64,000 bases of DNA from Streptomyces mangrovisoli (GTDB lineage Bacteria; Actinomycetota; Actinomycetes; Streptomycetales; Streptomycetaceae), in the NCBI RefSeq assembly GCF_000974985.2, contig NZ_LAVA02000028.1, positions 1 to 64,000 on the forward strand, given 5' to 3'. Both the position numbers and the translations under genes were made by a program. Positions 63,432 to 64,000 of the stretch are shown in pieces. Under the pieces are notes generated by a model. It saw only the letters and a list, made by a program, of their open reading frames with translations. It was not told the origin of the DNA and did no database searches. Numbering within the stretch: position 1 is the stretch's first letter; every line of letters starts with the position of its first letter.

Positions 63432-63859
63432 ACGTGTATGGGGACGTATGGACGGAACCATTAGTTCCGTTTTCGCCGAATGCGTGAAGTACGCCACGTC
63501 CAAGATCGCCGAAACCGCGTGACGGACGGCCAAGTGGCGGTTCTTGCGAGAAGTTGGGCGGCGCGCCAATCCTCGTACGTGGTCCAAATGGAGTACTGTT
63601 GCGAGCCCTGGGCCCGGTTTCCCACCATGGCGTTCCGGGCTCTGCTCGGCCGCCGGGAGGGGACTAGTTGCACAGGGTGACAGTCTTGGTCACTTAGCGT
63701 TGCGAATAGATAACCGTGCCATAACGGCGATCCAGGGCTAGCGCCCGACACGCCGGGCAACTCGGCAAGGTTGTGGCAGGCTGCACCCGGGCAGGCCACA
63801 CTCGACTAGCGGAAGCAGCGACGCACGTGACGTCGGCAGGCACCACCCGGGAGGTCCCC
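63390..63859. other. 470-bp divergent gap before sepH
   Basis: No coding frame of suitable composition. Contains the TTGATC repeats, an AT-richer segment (63430-63490 and 63690-63730), and the inverted repeat GTGAC-N7-GTCAC (63676-63692). sepH transcription probably starts in the 63690-63730 segment. Confidence 0.55.
63676..63692. promoter_or_regulatory. GTGAC-N7-GTCAC inverted repeat upstream of sepH
   Basis: Perfect 5-bp arms, 168-184 nt before the sepH ATG, just upstream of the AT-rich promoter segment. Confidence 0.3.
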
Positions 63860-64000
63860 ATGCCCGAACTGCGTGTCGTGGCCGTCTCGAATGACGGCAC
63901 ACGGCTGGTGCTGAAGGCTGCGGACAGCACGGAGTACACGCTTCCGATTGACGAACGTCTCCGCGCCGCGGTGCGTGGCGACCGTCCCCGCCTCGGCCAG
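63860..64000 (+). CDS. sepH: Septation protein SepH, N-terminal part
   Basis: The first 47 residues are visible; the gene runs off the window. MPELRVVAVSNDGTRLVLKAADSTEYTLPIDERLRAAVRGD, read in parts, is the start of the DUF3071 domain that defines SepH, an actinobacterial protein that stimulates FtsZ assembly at sporulation and vegetative septa. GGGAGG 5 nt before ATG 63860 supports the start. Confidence 0.88.
   Translation, partial: MPELRVVAVSNDGTRLVLKAADSTEYTLPIDERLRAAVRGDRPRLGQ

Overview
The window is about 64 kb of very GC-rich DNA with G/C-loaded third codon positions, GTG and TTG starts, GTGA/ATGA gene overlaps and gene content typical of Streptomyces (SepH, CutR/CutS, SepF paralogue, BldD-like box, MutA/MutB/MeaB). 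It is chromosomal. I see no tRNA, rRNA, CRISPR array, insertion sequence or phage gene. Long open frames antisense to real genes are common here because of the base composition and were ignored.

Layout. 1-9 kb: the end of cysN (sulfate activation), then a two-gene aromatic-CoA unit (crotonase plus a fused monooxygenase/reductase), an ATP-binding anti-sigma-like protein, and an arginine module (CAT-type permease, argF, arcA). 9-11 kb: a soluble SPFH protein translationally coupled to a divergent NAD-kinase-fold protein. 11-20 kb: DppA-type aminopeptidase, the Hen1-Pnkp RNA end-repair operon, an LLM oxidoreductase, a small actinobacterial protein behind a BldD-like box, a RecF/ABC-like ATPase coupled to a MazG-like hydrolase, and a SepF-like protein. 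20-28 kb: a GT-C-like membrane protein ending in a 46-bp perfect palindrome, then mutA-mutB-meaB-thioesterase (methylmalonyl-CoA/succinyl-CoA interconversion). 28-34.5 kb: lipid-facing membrane genes. One set is PAP2, YihY and a PAP2/diacylglycerol-kinase fusion. The next is a GntR-type regulator, an alkylglycerol-monooxygenase-like hydroxylase and a lysoplasmalogenase. 34.7-39 kb: an MMPL exporter with a NarL-type two-component pair.

39-64 kb is a block whose order (RNA methyltransferase, APC-type K+ permease, ceoB, ceoC, DUF3159, OB-fold, then DUF3710, dut, DUF3093, DUF4193, inositol monophosphatase) parallels, from memory, Mycobacterium tuberculosis Rv2689c-Rv2701c. Here it is interrupted by kdpE-kdpD and a secreted alginate-lyase-like enzyme. 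It continues with cutR-cutS, ferrochelatase, an MFS transporter behind an iron-box-like palindrome, an aldonolactone-oxidase-like flavoprotein, a membrane protein and the start of sepH.

The most promising under-described units are the candidate ether-lipid cleavage operon (32.2-34.5 kb), the SPFH/NAD-kinase-like pair (9.1-11.1 kb), the crotonase lacking hydratase glutamates beside the aryl-CoA hydroxylase fusion, and a 31-codon membrane peptide between divergent potassium-transport genes. Statements about homologues rest on recalled family knowledge; no search was run.
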